Assembly: GCA_026709725.1 (NCBI GenBank)
Contig: JAPOSK010000015.1
Location: 1-5,998 of the forward strand
Direction of reading: 5' to 3'
Length of the DNA stretch: 5,998 bases
DNA from: Paracoccaceae bacterium
Lineage (GTDB): Bacteria; Pseudomonadota; Alphaproteobacteria; Rhodobacterales; Rhodobacteraceae
Shown: in pieces, positions 1 to 5,998 of the stretch
How the letters are laid out: every line of letters starts with the position of its first letter
Position numbering within the stretch: the stretch's first letter is position 1
The notes under the pieces: generated by a model
Told to the model about the DNA's origin: nothing
Seen by the model: only the letters and a program-made list of their open reading frames with translations
Database searches by the model: none
Program-made: the position numbers and the translations under genes

Positions 1-2837
1 CTGGATGTCACCCGACCAATACTCTGTCGATGTCCAAAGGGACCCGGAGTATTGGCAATCGCACAGGCACCATCGGGCAGGGTGGTTTTGGCATCAAGAC
101 TCTCCAGCCCCACCAGCTGCCAGCGATCGTCGCGGGCAAACGGAGCACGCATCATCCCGCGCTTGCCGACAAAATCCGCCTTGGCGTTGTCCACGGCCCA
201 TCCAAGCCCCAGATCATCAGGTGTGACGGTCCCATCAGTCTCATCTCCAATCATGATGTACCCTTTCTCGGCCCGCAGGACATGCATCGCCTCGGTGCCA
301 TAAGGCTCAATGGCGTAGTCCTGTCCGACTGACAGCAATGCGTTCCACAGTGTCATGCCCATTGTGGCGGGGACAGCGATCTCAAAGGACAGTTCACCGG
401 AAAATGAAATCCGGTAAACCCGGGCCGGGCAGCCGGCGACCTTGCCTTCACGCCAGGCCAGGAAGGGAAATGAGTCCCTTGCGAGATCGACATCGGTCAA
501 TCCCTGCAGGAGTGATCGGGCATCGGGGCCAGCCACGACAATCTGGGCTGACTCCTCTGTCAGGTTGGTGCAGTAGAGGCGAAGATCCCACCACTCGGTC
601 TGCAGCCATTCCTCCATCCATCCATGGATGAAATCAGCGCCACCTGTTGTTGTGTGACAGAGAAACCTGTCCTCGCCAAGTCGGGCAACAACCCCATCGT
701 CGATGAGAAATCCATCCTCGTTGCACATCAGGCCATAACGGCAGCAACCAACGGGAATTGTGCTGATCCGGCCGGTATAGATTCGGTCGAGAAACAAACC
801 GGCATCAGGCCCGACAACAAGCAGTTTGCCAAGCGTCGACGCATCAAAGATCCCCACAGTCGAGCGCACACGCCTGACCTCACGCCGGATGGCATCGTGC
901 TCGGACTCGCCGGCCTGCAGATAAGCGTAGGGTTTGCGCCAGGCCGCAACCGGTTCCCAGACCGCGCCATTGGCCTGCTGCCATGCATCAAGACATGTCT
1001 TGCGTGTCGGAAGAAAAAGATCACCGCGTGCCTGGCCGACAATCGATCCAAGCGGGATAGGGCAATATGGGGGCCGGAACGTTGTGGTGGCAATCGCATC
1101 CATGGAGCAATTGCGGGCCCGTGCCAGCAAAGCGACCCCGGTGATGCCGGATGTTTTTCCCTGATCAGTTGCCATACCGAGTGTCGTGTAACGCTTTGCA
1201 TGCTCCGGGCTTTCAAATCCCTCCCGGACCGCCAACTCGATATCGGAGACCTTGACATCGTTCTGAAAATCAATCCAGACCTTTGCCTTGCGGGTATCCT
1301 TCATACCCTGCGGGACAAGCCAGGCAGGTTCGGGCGGCGACTCGATGAGACTGCTGATTGTCTCATCGGCCGATCCATCGACCGCTGCACCCTGAGATTC
1401 AGCAAGTCTGCGGGCAGCCTCCCAGGCGTCGGCAATGATTGATTCGGCGGCATGGATTCCGTTGCAGCTCCCCGTGGGGAAAATTGCCTGGGTGCCGGCA
1501 TCGGTGATGGCGGGCGCATTCAGATCGGGACGGAACTGCAGACCGGCTTCATCCCATTCGGCCTGCCCTCCACAATGCGACCAGAGATGAAAAGACGGTG
1601 ACCAGCCACCGGACATCGCCAGGCACTCGCATGCGATGGTTCCACTTTCCACGCCCTCACCGACTTGCGCACAAACGGAAACCGCTTTGACTCCCATACG
1701 TCCATGAACACTGGTGACAGCCTGATTGTAGCGAACATCAATCCCCCGCTGCTGCGCCATCAGGGGCAGCTCCCCTTCGGATGCAGGTCGCGTGTCAAGA
1801 ATTGCCGGGACCGTCAATCCGGCATCAAGGAGAGTCAATGCAGTCATGTAGGCATCATCATTGTTGGTGACAACGACAGTGCTGTCACCAGGTGAAACGC
1901 CATAATCAGCCACATAATCCCGTACAGCCGAAGCCAGCATGACCCCGGGCCGGTCATTGCCGACAAATGCCAGTGGCCGCTCGATGGCTCCTGTTGCCAG
2001 AATGATATGTTTTGCCCGAATCCGCCAGAGTCGGTGATGCACCACACCCCTTTCGCCGGGCAGGGATTCATCGGCAAGGACCAGACCATGATCATAGTGA
2101 CCCGCTGCCATTGTCCGCATCCGGATCGATACATTCTGATATCCGTCGAGATGATGCAATTGATCAGAAAGCCATTCCAGGGACGGACGCTCTCCAATTT
2201 CTGTCCGATCCTTGACCAGTCGCCCTCCGGCCTGCAGATCCTGCTCCAGTACCAGGATCTGCAAACCCGTTGGAGCCAGTGCACGCGCAGCTGTCAGACC
2301 GGACAGACCGGCCCCGATAATCAGGACATCGACATGGGCATAATAGTGCTCATAATGCGCCGGATCACGGTCAAGTGATGCTGCGCCGAGACCTGCCGCC
2401 TGCCTGATGACCGGCTCGAACAGGGCTTTCCAGGCCGGGCGCGGCCAAATGAATGTCTTGTAATAAAACGCCGCTGGAAGAAGGGGTGCCGCAAGGTCGG
2501 CAATCTCACCAATGTCGAATTCAAGGGTGGGCCAGTGGTTCTGGCTTCGGACGACCATGCCCTCTGCAACCTGGCACTGGGTTGCCCGCTGATTGGGGCG
2601 GGTTGACCCGCCAGCGGAGACAGTCACGAGACCATTGGGTTCCTCCGGCCCGGTGGCGACGATGCCCCGGGGCCGATGATATTTGAAACTCCGACCGACA
2701 AGGCGCTGATTGTTTGCCAGCAGGGCCGATGCCAGCGTATCACCGACAAAACCGCGGAATCTCTTTCCATTAAAGCGAAACTCAAGCGGTTGCGTCCGGT
2801 CAATCCGTCGACCGCCCGTCGCGAGACGAATGCTCAT
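1..2837 (-). CDS. soxA: Sarcosine oxidase alpha subunit, partial (C-terminus off left edge)
   Basis: Large subunit of heterotetrameric sarcosine oxidase. The complex oxidises sarcosine to glycine with release of hydrogen peroxide and passes the one-carbon unit to tetrahydrofolate. I translated 945 residues without a stop; family members are about 950-1000 residues, so only a short C-terminal piece is missing. Visible in order: an N-terminal ferredoxin-fold-like domain (residues 1-100, GDTLASALLAN and VGRSFKYHRPRGI) without iron-sulfur cysteines; an NAD-binding Rossmann segment (about 168-210, IIGAGLSGL then LEQDLQAGGRL); ATGAIERPLAFVGNDRPGVM (281-300); DFQNDV and GMATDQGKTS (523-563); then a GcvT-like folate-binding domain from about 630, including YGTEAMHVLRAEKGY (846-860). 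The ATG at 2837 is chosen because MSIRLATGGRRID fits the usual family N-terminus. In-frame ATGs upstream at 2888 and 2900 would add atypical Cys/Gly/Ala-rich residues. The gap from soxD is 89 bases and contains a mini-ORF. Identity is secure; the exact start is less so. Confidence 0.96.
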   Translation of the reverse strand, partial: MSIRLATGGRRIDRTQPLEFRFNGKRFRGFVGDTLASALLANNQRLVGRSFKYHRPRGIVATGPEEPNGLVTVSAGGSTRPNQRATQCQVAEGMVVRSQNHWPTLEFDIGEIADLAAPLLPAAFYYKTFIWPRPAWKALFEPVIRQAAGLGAASLDRDPAHYEHYYAHVDVLIIGAGLSGLTAARALAPTGLQILVLEQDLQAGGRLVKDRTEIGERPSLEWLSDQLHHLDGYQNVSIRMRTMAAGHYDHGLVLADESLPGERGVVHHRLWRIRAKHIILATGAIERPLAFVGNDRPGVMLASAVRDYVADYGVSPGDSTVVVTNNDDAYMTALTLLDAGLTVPAILDTRPASEGELPLMAQQRGIDVRYNQAVTSVHGRMGVKAVSVCAQVGEGVESGTIACECLAMSGGWSPSFHLWSHCGGQAEWDEAGLQFRPDLNAPAITDAGTQAIFPTGSCNGIHAAESIIADAWEAARRLAESQGAAVDGSADETISSLIESPPEPAWLVPQGMKDTRKAKVWIDFQNDVKVSDIELAVREGFESPEHAKRYTTLGMATDQGKTSGITGVALLARARNCSMDAIATTTFRPPYCPIPLGSIVGQARGDLFLPTRKTCLDAWQQANGAVWEPVAAWRKPYAYLQAGESEHDAIRREVRRVRSTVGIFDASTLGKLLVVGPDAGLFLDRIYTGRISTIPVGCCRYGLMCNEDGFLIDDGVVARLGEDRFLCHTTTGGADFIHGWMEEWLQTEWWDLRLYCTNLTEESAQIVVAGPDARSLLQGLTDVDLARDSFPFLAWREGKVAGCPARVYRISFSGELSFEIAVPATMGMTLWNALLSVGQDYAIEPYGTEAMHVLRAEKGYIMIGDETDGTVTPDDLGLGWAVDNAKADFVGKRGMMRAPFARDDRWQLVGLESLDAKTTLPDGACAIANTPGPFGHRQSIGRVTS
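2233..2263. repeat. Perfect 11-base inverted repeat inside soxA
   Basis: TGCAGATCCTG (2233-2243) and CAGGATCTGCA (2253-2263) flank a 9-base loop. It lies in the codons for LQILVLEQDLQ of the SoxA NAD-binding domain, where the repeated Leu-Gln pattern partly explains it. It would form a stable hairpin in the soxA message. No T-run follows on either strand, so it is not an obvious terminator. Confidence 0.5.
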
Positions 2838-2920
2838 GGCAAGACCGCCCGCAGGGCAAGACAGTGCCTGACAGCGGGAGTCAGCCATGGGCCCCTGCAT
2901 GGCATTTGCAACGACATCAT
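2834..2920 (-). other. 28-codon mini-ORF in the soxD-soxA gap, overlapping the soxA start by ATGA
   Basis: A short frame starts with two consecutive ATGs (2920 and 2917) and is preceded by AGGAG at 2928-2924, which overlaps the soxD TAG stop. That Shine-Dalgarno lies 3 bases from the first ATG and 6 from the second. The frame encodes MMSLQMPCRGPWL and ends LRAVLP. Its TGA (2836-2834) overlaps the soxA ATG (2837-2835) in an ATGA junction, a classic translational-coupling arrangement. soxA has only a weak purine stretch (GGGCGG) of its own. I infer a coupling or leader ORF rather than a functional peptide; the sequence resembles no family I know. It could be chance, since the strong ribosome site might instead serve an N-terminally extended SoxA. 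Confidence 0.35.
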
Positions 2921-2926
2921 GCGCTC

Positions 2927-3289
2927 CTAACTGTCATTCGTCGACTCATCAGCCGCGGAGGCACCGGATTCGGTGATCCCGGAGTCTGAAACCGCTGCAG
3001 CAATCGTTTCAAGGAGCGCCGCTGGCGGTTCTGCTGACTGGGCAGGATACGTTCCATAGATTTGATGGCTTGTGCTGTTGCGGGCTGCATGAAACCACTT
3101 GCCGCACCCGTACTGATGGAGCCAGCGCTCGAAAACCACACCTTTGACGTTCTTGCGCAGGAACATGTACGCCTCGAATTCAGCATCACTATCCCCGGCC
3201 GTGGCACGGACGATATGTGCTTCACCACCCGCATGAAGTTCAGTTTCTTCAGCCAGCATGCCACAGACCGGACACCGGAGACGCAGCAT
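2927..3289 (-). CDS. soxD: Sarcosine oxidase delta subunit (zinc-binding)
   Basis: Small structural subunit of heterotetrameric sarcosine oxidase, 120 residues. The N-terminal CPVCG supplies Cys6 and Cys9, and HQYGCGKWFH supplies His58 and Cys62. These match the Cys-Cys-His-Cys zinc site known for the delta subunit. Further family hallmarks are GGEAHIVRA (21-29), FLRKNVKGVVFERW (43-56) and the RNSTSHQI segment (70-77). Residues from about 83 onward form an Ala/Ser/Glu-rich tail that looks disordered and makes the protein somewhat longer than the roughly 90-100 residues usual for the family. The ATG at 3289 is the first possible in-frame ATG, because an in-frame TAG lies two codons upstream. 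It has no convincing Shine-Dalgarno of its own, so it may rely on coupling to the short ORF just upstream. It lies 64 bases after soxB. Confidence 0.95.
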   Translation of the reverse strand: MLRLRCPVCGMLAEETELHAGGEAHIVRATAGDSDAEFEAYMFLRKNVKGVVFERWLHQYGCGKWFHAARNSTSHQIYGTYPAQSAEPPAALLETIAAAVSDSGITESGASAADESTNDS

Positions 3290-3292
3290 CGT

Positions 3293-3328
3293 CTACTGCC
3301 CGCACAGAGCTGCGGTGCGGACGGACAT
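3293..3328 (-). other. 11-codon mini-ORF between soxB and soxD
   Basis: Downstream of the soxB stop there is a GGAGG followed after 8 bases by an ATG at 3328. This opens the short frame MSVRTAALCGQ ending in TAG (3295-3293). Only ACG separates that stop from the soxD ATG, and the two frames are in register. The ribosome-binding site is far better placed for this mini-ORF than for soxD. Inference: ribosomes may load here, terminate and restart on soxD. The frame is too short to claim a functional peptide. Confidence 0.3.
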
Positions 3329-3353
3329 GCCAGGGGCCTCCATCATCACAGAT

Positions 3354-4601
3354 TCAATGGGCGACGCCCGCGGCCAGGTTTTCATCAACATACATCCCCT
3401 CCCTGAACCGATTGAGTGAAAAGGGTGCAGCGAGTGTCCCCGGCTCACCTTTTGCCACGAGTTCTGACATCGCCCAGCCCGATCCCGGAATTGCCTTAAA
3501 CCCACCTGTCCCCCAGCCGCAATTGACAAAGATATTGTCAACGGGTGTCTTTGACAGGATCGGCGAACGGTCACCGGTCATATCAACAATCCCGCCCCAT
3601 TGCCTGAGCATTGTCAAATTTGACAGAAAGGGAAACATTTCAATGAGTGCCCGGACAGTCTCCTCAATATGCTGGAAGGATCCGCGCTGTGTATAGTTGA
3701 CATACTGATCCGCCCCACCCCCGATCACCATCTCTCCCTTGTCCGACTGGCTGATATAGCCGTGCACAGTGTTCGCCATGACGACCACGTCAAGACATGG
3801 TTTTACCGGTTCACTGACAAGTGCCTGCAGTGCCACCGATTCGATCGGGAGTCGGAATCCTGCCATCTCGGCGAGTGTGCCTGAATGGCCGGCAGCCACC
3901 AGGGCAAGCTTGTTGCATCCGATCAGTCCCTTCGTTGTCTCAACCCCCGATACAGCACCATCAGCCGAGCGAATTCCGATAACCGGACATGTCTCAATGA
4001 TGTGCATACCCATGGCTGAACAGCCCCGGGCCAGTGCCCAGGCCACCGCGTCGTGGCGGGCAGTCCCGGCCCGCGGCTGCCACAATGCCCCAAGCACAGG
4101 GTAACGCGGGCCGTTGAGATTCATCACCGGGCAAAGCTTGCGCACCGCATCCGGCTCAAGATAGGATGTGGCCACGCCCTGAAGACCGTTGGCACTCATG
4201 ATCCGGCGATATCCCCGGACCTCGTGGTGAGTCTGGGCAAGATTCAGGAGGCCGCGAGGACTGAACATGACATTGTAGTTCAAATCCTGGCTGAGTGTCT
4301 CATAGAGACTGCGGGATTTCTCATAAATCGCAGCCGAAGCATCCTGCAGGTAGTTCGATCGAATGATCGTTGTGTTCCGGCCTGTATTGCCGCCCCCAAG
4401 CCAGCCCTTCTCAAGGATGGCAACATTGGTGATGCCGTGATTCTTGCCAAGGTAATAGGCCGTTGCCAGCCCGTGCCCACCTGCGCCGACAACGATGACA
4501 TCATAGTGCCTGTCCGGTGCGGGTGATTCCCATGCCCGGTTCCATCCGCGATGATTGCGAATGGCCTCCCGCGCAAGCGCAAAAACCGAATACCTGTCCA
4601 C
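3354..4601 (-). CDS. soxB: Sarcosine oxidase beta subunit
   Basis: Catalytic flavin subunit of heterotetrameric sarcosine oxidase, 415 residues, a complete and normal length for the family. It carries the sarcosine-oxidising FAD and the covalently bound FMN that reacts with oxygen. The dinucleotide-binding motif VIVVGAGGHGLATAYYL lies at about 35-51. GGGNTGRNTTIIRSNYL (69-85) and QPRAGTARHDAVAW (175-188) are family signatures; His183 in the latter corresponds to the histidine that anchors FMN in characterised enzymes. The C-terminal flavin-contact segment NCGWGTGGFKAIPGSG spans about 360-374. The start is a GTG at 4601: an in-frame TGA stands directly before it, the next in-frame Met is internal (residue 112), and GGGAGG lies 5 bases upstream. 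This is the first gene of the leftward soxB-soxD-soxA transcript. It is a cytoplasmic enzyme subunit with no signal peptide. Confidence 0.97.
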   Translation of the reverse strand: MDRYSVFALAREAIRNHRGWNRAWESPAPDRHYDVIVVGAGGHGLATAYYLGKNHGITNVAILEKGWLGGGNTGRNTTIIRSNYLQDASAAIYEKSRSLYETLSQDLNYNVMFSPRGLLNLAQTHHEVRGYRRIMSANGLQGVATSYLEPDAVRKLCPVMNLNGPRYPVLGALWQPRAGTARHDAVAWALARGCSAMGMHIIETCPVIGIRSADGAVSGVETTKGLIGCNKLALVAAGHSGTLAEMAGFRLPIESVALQALVSEPVKPCLDVVVMANTVHGYISQSDKGEMVIGGGADQYVNYTQRGSFQHIEETVRALIEMFPFLSNLTMLRQWGGIVDMTGDRSPILSKTPVDNIFVNCGWGTGGFKAIPGSGWAMSELVAKGEPGTLAAPFSLNRFREGMYVDENLAAGVAH

Positions 4602-4606
4602 TCAAA

Positions 4607-4612
4607 CCTCCC
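4607..4612 (-). promoter_or_regulatory. Ribosome-binding site of soxB
   Basis: GGGAGG on the minus strand with a 5-base spacer (TTTGA) to the GTG start. It decides the start because the codon directly before the GTG is an in-frame stop. Confidence 0.8.
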
Positions 4613-4676
4613 ACACGAAGCCATCGCATTCATGGAGAATTTCCGCCTGATACACAAGCCATTTCAAGTCATCCAA

Positions 4677-4692
4677 TCAGTGCCCTCACTGA
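4677..4692. repeat. Inverted repeat upstream of soxB, possible operator
   Basis: Perfect 6-base arms TCAGTG and CACTGA separated by CCCT, centred about 85 bases upstream of the soxB GTG and next to the weak TTGGAT -35-like element. The position would suit a regulator site for the sox operon. Short arms like these also occur by chance, and I cannot assign a regulator family. Confidence 0.25.
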
Positions 4693-5026
4693 CCGAATCC
4701 GCCGCCCCGGGCCCCTTGATAATCCTGTCCCGGCGACTAACCCGAACCTCCGGAACCCTTCCGCCCCAAAAGCGGGTCTGCCCCCTGTCTTCCGGGCGCA
4801 AATGGATTGACCCGGTCGGATCGTGTCGCCAAGACATCTCCTGATGCCTCTCTCCGCCTGACAGGGCTTCTATCTGATGGCAATGGCAGTCATCATCTCC
4901 ATCGACACAGTTCCCAACCGGGGCTCATCACCCGCGATCCTCCTGCGCGAATCCGGTCCGCCATCAGAATCAGAGCGAGGATGGCAGGGCGAGGAAGCGC
5001 GCCCTGGCCAATCTCTCCCCCTGATG

Positions 5027-5061
5027 ATCCCAAACCCGTTGGGGATTCTCTAAATCCCCAA
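5027..5061. repeat. Competing inverted repeats (hairpin cluster)
   Basis: TTGGGGATT (5039-5047) and AATCCCCAA (5053-5061) form a perfect 9-base stem with a 5-base loop, CTCTA. The left arm can alternatively pair with ATCCCAA (5027-5033), with one bulged G. On neither strand does a T-run follow directly, so an intrinsic terminator is unlikely. It ends one base before the ATG at 5063 and could be a protein-binding site, an RNA structure in a 5' leader, or chance. Confidence 0.45.
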
Positions 5062-5062
5062 A

Positions 5063-5284
5063 ATGAAGAGGTTCATGATCACCTTTTTTGAAAATCTTGA
5101 GTCCGGGGCGGTCATCTGGAGACGAATCTCCATGCTCAACCGGATCAGTTCCACAAAAACCGCCATGGGCTTCAAGTGCGATGGCCCCACTTCACCCGTG
5201 ATGAAGAACTCCCTGCTGAAAAATCGGAAGCTGAGCGCAGGCCAAATCCGGAACCTGCTCGACAAGGAATGCCTTGCGGTTTGA
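5063..5284 (+). CDS. Small hypothetical protein, uncertain
   Basis: 73 codons, or 69 if translation begins at the in-frame ATG at 5075. I do not recognise the protein. It is basic and soluble-looking, with FFENLESGAVIWRRISMLNR near the start and SAGQIRNLLDKE near the end; it has no signal peptide, membrane segment or metal motif. Third codon positions are GC-rich, as in the neighbouring genes, but the antisense ORF at 5050-5265 shares the same third positions, so this does not settle the strand. First positions are somewhat purine-enriched in this frame, which favours it slightly. The ATG at 5063 follows a hairpin directly and lacks a ribosome site; the ATG at 5075 has AAGAGG only 3 bases upstream. 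It ends 25 bases before ccmI in the same direction, so it might be cotranscribed. It could equally be a chance ORF. Confidence 0.35.
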   Translation: MKRFMITFFENLESGAVIWRRISMLNRISSTKTAMGFKCDGPTSPVMKNSLLKNRKLSAGQIRNLLDKECLAV

Positions 5285-5309
5285 CGAAAACGCTGGCAGA
5301 CACCCGTGC

Positions 5310-5998
5310 ATGTGGACAGTTCTCCTAATCATGCCGGCATGCCTGTGTGCACTCATCATCCTTGTGCTGATCTATCGATCAAAATCCCCGGTATCACGAG
5401 ATCTGGACATGGATCTTGGTGCCTACAAAGCCCAGTTGCGGGATATTCGGCAGGATATTGCCAACAAAACAATGTCAGAGGACGAAGGTGCGGTGTTTGT
5501 GCGGGATGTGCACCGACGGATCCTCGCCGCCAGTCGTCGGCATGACAGATCTCCGCAACAGGATCCTGTTCCCCGGTCCCTCTGTTTGGCTGCCGCGGTT
5601 CTGGCGGTTCTTCTTCTGCTACCAGGCTCCCTTGGGGTTCTGCTGATCTCCGGCTATCAGCATGTGCCGGATATGCCGATTGCAGAACGGCTTGAACAGA
5701 CCCGATTGATTCGCGATGAGAGACCGGATCAGCTGGAGTACATTGCACATTTGAATCGCCGGGAGGGGATGGCACAACAGGGGCTGACGGAAGAGCTGAA
5801 TCAGGCCCTGGAATCTGCCGGGAACGATGCGGAGGCACTGGTGGAACTGGCCCGTGAGCAGGTCGGTCTGGAGAATTACCATGCCGCAACCGTCTTTCAG
5901 CATCAGGCGATCAAGATTCTCAAGGACGATGCCGGACCGAGACTGCATACCGAGATGGCGGCCTATCTGGTTGCCGAGGCGGGAGGGTATGTATCACC
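5310..5998 (+). CDS. ccmI: c-type cytochrome biogenesis protein CcmI, partial (C-terminus off right edge)
   Basis: CcmI (CycH) is a System I cytochrome c maturation factor. It sits in the inner membrane and hands apocytochrome c to the CcmF/CcmH haem-ligation machinery, using a periplasmic TPR domain. The 229 residues seen fit the family layout: an N-terminal membrane helix (about 3-22, VLLIMPACLCALIILVLIY); a cytoplasmic loop with the typical YKAQLRDIRQDIANKTMSEDE and HRRILAASRR (39-77); a second membrane helix (about 91-114); the linker GYQHVPDMPIAERL (115-128); then a periplasmic helical region where TPR repeats begin (about 159-229). The start at 5310 is chosen because it leads straight into the first membrane helix; the Shine-Dalgarno is poor. 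It diverges from the sox operon. No other ccm genes are visible; they may lie to the right or elsewhere. Confidence 0.9.
   Translation, partial: MWTVLLIMPACLCALIILVLIYRSKSPVSRDLDMDLGAYKAQLRDIRQDIANKTMSEDEGAVFVRDVHRRILAASRRHDRSPQQDPVPRSLCLAAAVLAVLLLLPGSLGVLLISGYQHVPDMPIAERLEQTRLIRDERPDQLEYIAHLNRREGMAQQGLTEELNQALESAGNDAEALVELAREQVGLENYHAATVFQHQAIKILKDDAGPRLHTEMAAYLVAEAGGYVS

Larger units (their letters stand above)
4602..5062. other. Divergent intergenic region between soxB and the rightward genes
   Basis: About 460 bases without a convincing gene. The ORFs that cross it on either strand are compositionally unremarkable, share no recognisable motifs and overlap the 5' end of soxB or each other. 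It should hold the soxB promoter and perhaps one for the rightward genes. I see no strong -35/-10 pair; the best leftward candidate, TTGGAT with TATCAG 18 bases on, just ahead of soxB, is weak. I looked for a glycine riboswitch because the operon makes glycine, and did not find its conserved core. The region contains several inverted repeats, of which two are listed separately. A weaker hairpin is CAGGGCG (4985-4991) with CGCCCTG (5000-5006). Confidence 0.6.

Noticed and set aside
618..629. 12-base palindrome CATCCATGGATG
   Set aside because: It lies in soxA codons for HGWM, is isolated and has no partner site; a chance palindrome is sufficient explanation.
728..1273. 181-residue minus-strand open frame overlapping soxA
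   Set aside because: It is an out-of-frame reading of soxA. The true soxA frame here reads through GcvT-like alpha-subunit sequence without interruption.
624..1442. 272-residue open frame on the plus strand, the longest one antisense to soxA
   Set aside because: It runs opposite the well-conserved SoxA coding sequence, shows no domain, and has an erratic Cys/Arg/Gly-rich composition typical of a shadow frame.
1..2837. soxA as a broken or frameshifted gene because the region appears only as short open frames
   Set aside because: Direct translation of the minus strand from 2837 gives 945 uninterrupted residues; the gene simply continues past the window edge.
4602..5060. Glycine riboswitch ahead of soxB
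   Set aside because: A few GGAGAG-like strings occur on the minus strand, but the conserved aptamer core and its paired elements are not present.
5039..5061. Intrinsic terminator between the divergent genes
   Set aside because: The stem is perfect but no T-run directly follows it on either strand, and both flanking genes start rather than end here.
5356..5889. 177-residue minus-strand frame rich in Pro and Arg
   Set aside because: It is antisense to ccmI, which has two membrane helices and family motifs; the antisense product is low-complexity and unlike any known protein.

Overview
The window looks like a chromosomal piece of an alphaproteobacterium with moderately high GC. It carries a heterotetrameric sarcosine oxidase operon of the soxB-soxD-soxA type facing left, and the start of a cytochrome c maturation gene (ccmI, System I) facing right. 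System I and this oxidase occur together in many Alphaproteobacteria. The lineage call is an inference from gene content; no rRNA or other marker gene is present.

Layout. Positions 1-2837 (minus) encode almost all of the alpha subunit SoxA, 945 residues, running off the left edge without a stop. Positions 2927-3289 (minus) encode the small zinc-binding delta subunit SoxD. Positions 3354-4601 (minus) encode the flavin-binding beta subunit SoxB, starting at a GTG with a strong Shine-Dalgarno. Transcription runs soxB, soxD, soxA. The gamma subunit gene soxG, which usually follows soxA, would lie beyond the left edge. Positions 4602-5062 form a gene-free divergent region. Positions 5063-5284 (plus) hold a small ORF of unknown and uncertain status. 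Positions 5310-5998 (plus) encode the N-terminal 229 residues of CcmI and run off the right edge.

How the genes work together. SoxB, SoxD, SoxA and the unseen SoxG would form one cytoplasmic enzyme that demethylates sarcosine to glycine and passes the methyl-derived carbon to tetrahydrofolate. CcmI is a separate membrane chaperone for apocytochrome c and has no evident link to sarcosine use beyond adjacency.

I found no clearly new system here. The points most worth a second look are two tiny ORFs between the sox genes, each ending at or just before the next start codon, and a cluster of competing inverted repeats in the divergent region. None of the alternative reading frames across the sox genes looks like a real protein.
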